Made by a program: the position numbers and the translations under genes
NCBI RefSeq assembly: GCF_003171715.1
Contig: NZ_QGHL01000014.1
Location: 1-64,000 of the forward strand
DNA from: Novosphingobium meiothermophilum
GTDB taxonomy: Bacteria > Pseudomonadota > Alphaproteobacteria > Sphingomonadales > Sphingomonadaceae
DNA: 64,000 nucleotides
Direction: 5' to 3'
Notes under the pieces: model-generated
Databases searched by the model: none
Told to the model about the DNA's origin: nothing
Seen by the model: the letters and a program-made list of their open reading frames with translations, nothing else
Shown: piece after piece, positions 62,638-64,000 of the stretch
Position numbering within the stretch: position 1 is the first letter of the stretch
How the letters are laid out: each line of letters opens with the position of its first letter

Positions 62638-63816
62638 ATGAGCATCTCCTTGGCACATAACGGGCTTCCACCCGGCGTCACTCACTTCAGTCTGGCTGAT
62701 CTGATCGAGAAGATCGCGCCAGGGTCCCGCCGCGAGGAACGCCTGTCGGCGACCGCAGTGCGCGTCCTGAAGCACTACCTGCTCGGCTGCCGGTCGTCCG
62801 ACTTTGAGCCTGGCAGGATTTGCGGGGTGTGGGAGCAACCGCAGACCACGGCTCAGACGCTGCGGATCTCGACGAAGGTCCTGCACAATGCCGAAGCCGA
62901 GCTGGAGCGCGGCGGGTTCATTGAGCGGACCCATGTTCCTCATGCACGCCGAACTGGTCAGCGCCGTGACGGCGTCATCGTCAGCCTCGCTGGGATCAGC
63001 CTTCGCCCGCTCATCGATGGCTTTGGCCGGTGGAAAGCCCGGCTAGAGGCGATGGAGCTGCATGAGCGGGCGATGGCTTCACTGCGGCATGAGATTGTCA
63101 TGCTCGGCAGGGAGATCCGCGCGACGCAGGCGGCTTCGTTGATCGAGGAAGCAGAACGGATTCTGCCTCGCGGGCGCGTGTCCCGCATCAGCTCTGCCGA
63201 GAAGCTGGAAGCTTTGAAGGCCATGCTCGAGGCGCTGTTGGTGCAGCCAAAACTTCCCTCTGGTGACACGAAATCTTCCCACCGGACGGAAGAAATCTTC
63301 GCACCCAATATACCTGTCAAAGACTCGTTCAAAAACCGTAAGCGCGCGACCGGTGCTGACCGGTCGGACGAGGTCTCCCCGGCCTTGGCTGCAAGTCTTG
63401 CAAGCGCAGACTATCGAAGCCTCCTGCCATCCGATCGGGCACCGGGCTGGCCAGACATCGTCGATGCATCGGCGATCGCCTGCCGCTGGCACAATGTGTC
63501 GCAGCCGGCCTGGGCAGAGGCCTGCGAAAGGCTGGGTCGCGAGCGCGCGGCCCTCTGCCTCCTCGTCATCGACCGCAATGCGCGATTGCCAAGCGATCAC
63601 CGCTACCGAGCGCGGTCAGGCAGGAAATGCCTAAGCGGGCTGCTGCGGAACGCCTCCAGCCTCTTGCCCATGATCAAGGCTGCCAAGGGCTATCCAGAAG
63701 GGATCTTGCCGGACCTTCAGTTCGAACCGGAGCTGTCAGCCCCCAGAGCCGGCCAGAGCTTTGCGGGTGCATGTCTGTCGGCCTTGGCGAAGCTCTCGGG
63801 GGAGGTGCAGCCATGA
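62638..63816 (+). CDS. repC: RepC-like plasmid replication initiator
   Basis: 392 residues from the ATG at 62638 with a GCGGGAGG site. The N-terminal half (residues 40-125) is a winged-helix region (TAVRVLKHYLLGC, LRISTKVLHNAEAELERGGFIERT), followed by a coiled-coil-prone segment near 130-200 and a C-terminal domain with WAEACERLGRERAALCLLVIDRN and YFRGLLR-like YRARSGRKCLSGLLRNA, which is characteristic of RepC. RepC binds an origin, normally inside its own gene, to start replication of repABC plasmids. RepA and RepB are not upstream here. The stop overlaps the next start (ATGA). Confidence 0.85.
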   Translation: MSISLAHNGLPPGVTHFSLADLIEKIAPGSRREERLSATAVRVLKHYLLGCRSSDFEPGRICGVWEQPQTTAQTLRISTKVLHNAEAELERGGFIERTHVPHARRTGQRRDGVIVSLAGISLRPLIDGFGRWKARLEAMELHERAMASLRHEIVMLGREIRATQAASLIEEAERILPRGRVSRISSAEKLEALKAMLEALLVQPKLPSGDTKSSHRTEEIFAPNIPVKDSFKNRKRATGADRSDEVSPALAASLASADYRSLLPSDRAPGWPDIVDASAIACRWHNVSQPAWAEACERLGRERAALCLLVIDRNARLPSDHRYRARSGRKCLSGLLRNASSLLPMIKAAKGYPEGILPDLQFEPELSAPRAGQSFAGACLSALAKLSGEVQP

Positions 63817-64000
63817 CAGGAACGCGAACCACAAGCCTTTGGGCAGAGCTGGAGGCGGGCAACATCTGGTGGCCGTCCTACAAGCCCGGGCGAGACCCCG
63901 TTTTGAGCTGGCGTCATGCCGCCGCGATCCTGATGCGCGACATTGACCCGCAGCCGATCTTTGCTGCCCTGCCAGCGCTATTCGAGGGGATGTACGATCT
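63813..64000 (+). CDS. Unrecognised protein, cut by the window end
   Basis: 62 residues are visible, starting at an ATG that overlaps the RepC stop. The sequence is tryptophan-rich near the start (SLWAELEAGNIWWPSYKPG) and contains RHAAAILMRDIDPQPIF. I do not recognise the family. Tight overlap with repC suggests a replication- or element-related role. Confidence 0.65.
   Translation, partial: MTGTRTTSLWAELEAGNIWWPSYKPGRDPVLSWRHAAAILMRDIDPQPIFAALPALFEGMYD

Larger units (their letters stand above)
62401..64000 (+). mobile_element. Start of a putative tRNA-linked integrated plasmid-like element
   Basis: Directly after the tRNA-Arg, gene content changes from housekeeping to a RepC-like replication initiator with an overlapping downstream gene. 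Before it is a repeat-rich non-coding stretch. Integration at tRNA 3' ends and plasmid-type Rep genes next to the junction are known for integrative and conjugative elements of alphaproteobacteria. No integrase or second attachment site is in view, so this is inferred. Confidence 0.55.

Noticed and set aside
1-64000. CRISPR array or phage region
   Set aside because: I saw no regularly spaced repeats and no phage structural or lysis genes; the only repeat array is the short one at 46.8 kb.

Overview
The window reads as chromosome of a sphingomonad alphaproteobacterium, most likely Novosphingobium or a close relative. This is inferred from gene content and high GC, not from a database search. 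Pointers are a PopZ/DUF2497 polar organiser, the PIMT-like/TolC pair, a 1577-residue NAD-glutamate dehydrogenase, a SUF operon with a short SufD, MmcB, LytS/LytTR regulator pairs, a TonB-dependent receptor, a CYP153-like P450 and a putidaredoxin-reductase-type flavoprotein.

Layout. 1-5.4 kb: an accessory catabolic cluster. A cut-off hydantoinase A gene and an HMG-CoA-lyase-type gene lie on the minus strand, divergent from a TonB-dependent receptor and a downstream GntR/FCD regulator; a perfect TTGTATACAA palindrome sits in the divergent region. 5.4-8.4 kb (minus): 2Fe-2S ferredoxin, PopZ, TolC and a degenerate PIMT-like protein. 8.6-12.4 kb (plus): class I fumarase, then a LytS-type kinase and LytTR regulator. 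12.4-17.2 kb (minus): acyl-CoA synthetase, gamma-glutamyltransferase lipoprotein, PyrD. 17.4-23.7 kb (plus): a possible structured small RNA with its own terminator, then the SUF operon (Rrf2 regulator, sufB, a DUF559 protein, sufC, sufD, sufS, sufT-like, sufA) with mostly overlapping start/stop codons. 23.8-29 kb: an MpaB/Lcp-type oxygenase behind a shine-dalgarno-masking hairpin, an EF-hand-like repeat protein, a TauE/SafE permease and ThrS. 29.3-38.3 kb (plus): hydrolase, TPR protein, luciferase-like oxidoreductase, glutamate dehydrogenase, ferredoxin reductase. 38.3-47.6 kb: QueG, an ABC-2 exporter pair, a P450, MsrB, L28, TadA, RNase T2, NadC and a second LytTR regulator with its kinase. 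49-60.5 kb: envelope and metabolic genes (DsbA-like, M48 protease with TPRs, esterase, PAS protein, CitE-like lyase, DUF2141, fatty acid hydroxylase, RhlE, M20 peptidase, DUF1289, outer-membrane barrel). 60.6-62.2 kb: GDT1-type transporter, MmcB and a hypothetical protein.

At 62.3 kb a complete tRNA-Arg(CCG) marks a change: beyond its CCA end come a palindrome-rich 237-base stretch, a plasmid-type RepC-like replication initiator and an unrecognised gene cut by the window end. This looks like the edge of an integrated plasmid-like element.

Most of the window is ordinary core genome. The least expected items are the DUF559 nuclease-fold protein translated from inside the SUF operon with its usual acidic motif altered, the possible small RNA just upstream of that operon, several leader hairpins that include ribosome-binding sites (glutamate dehydrogenase, MpaB, PAS protein), and the tRNA-linked RepC element.
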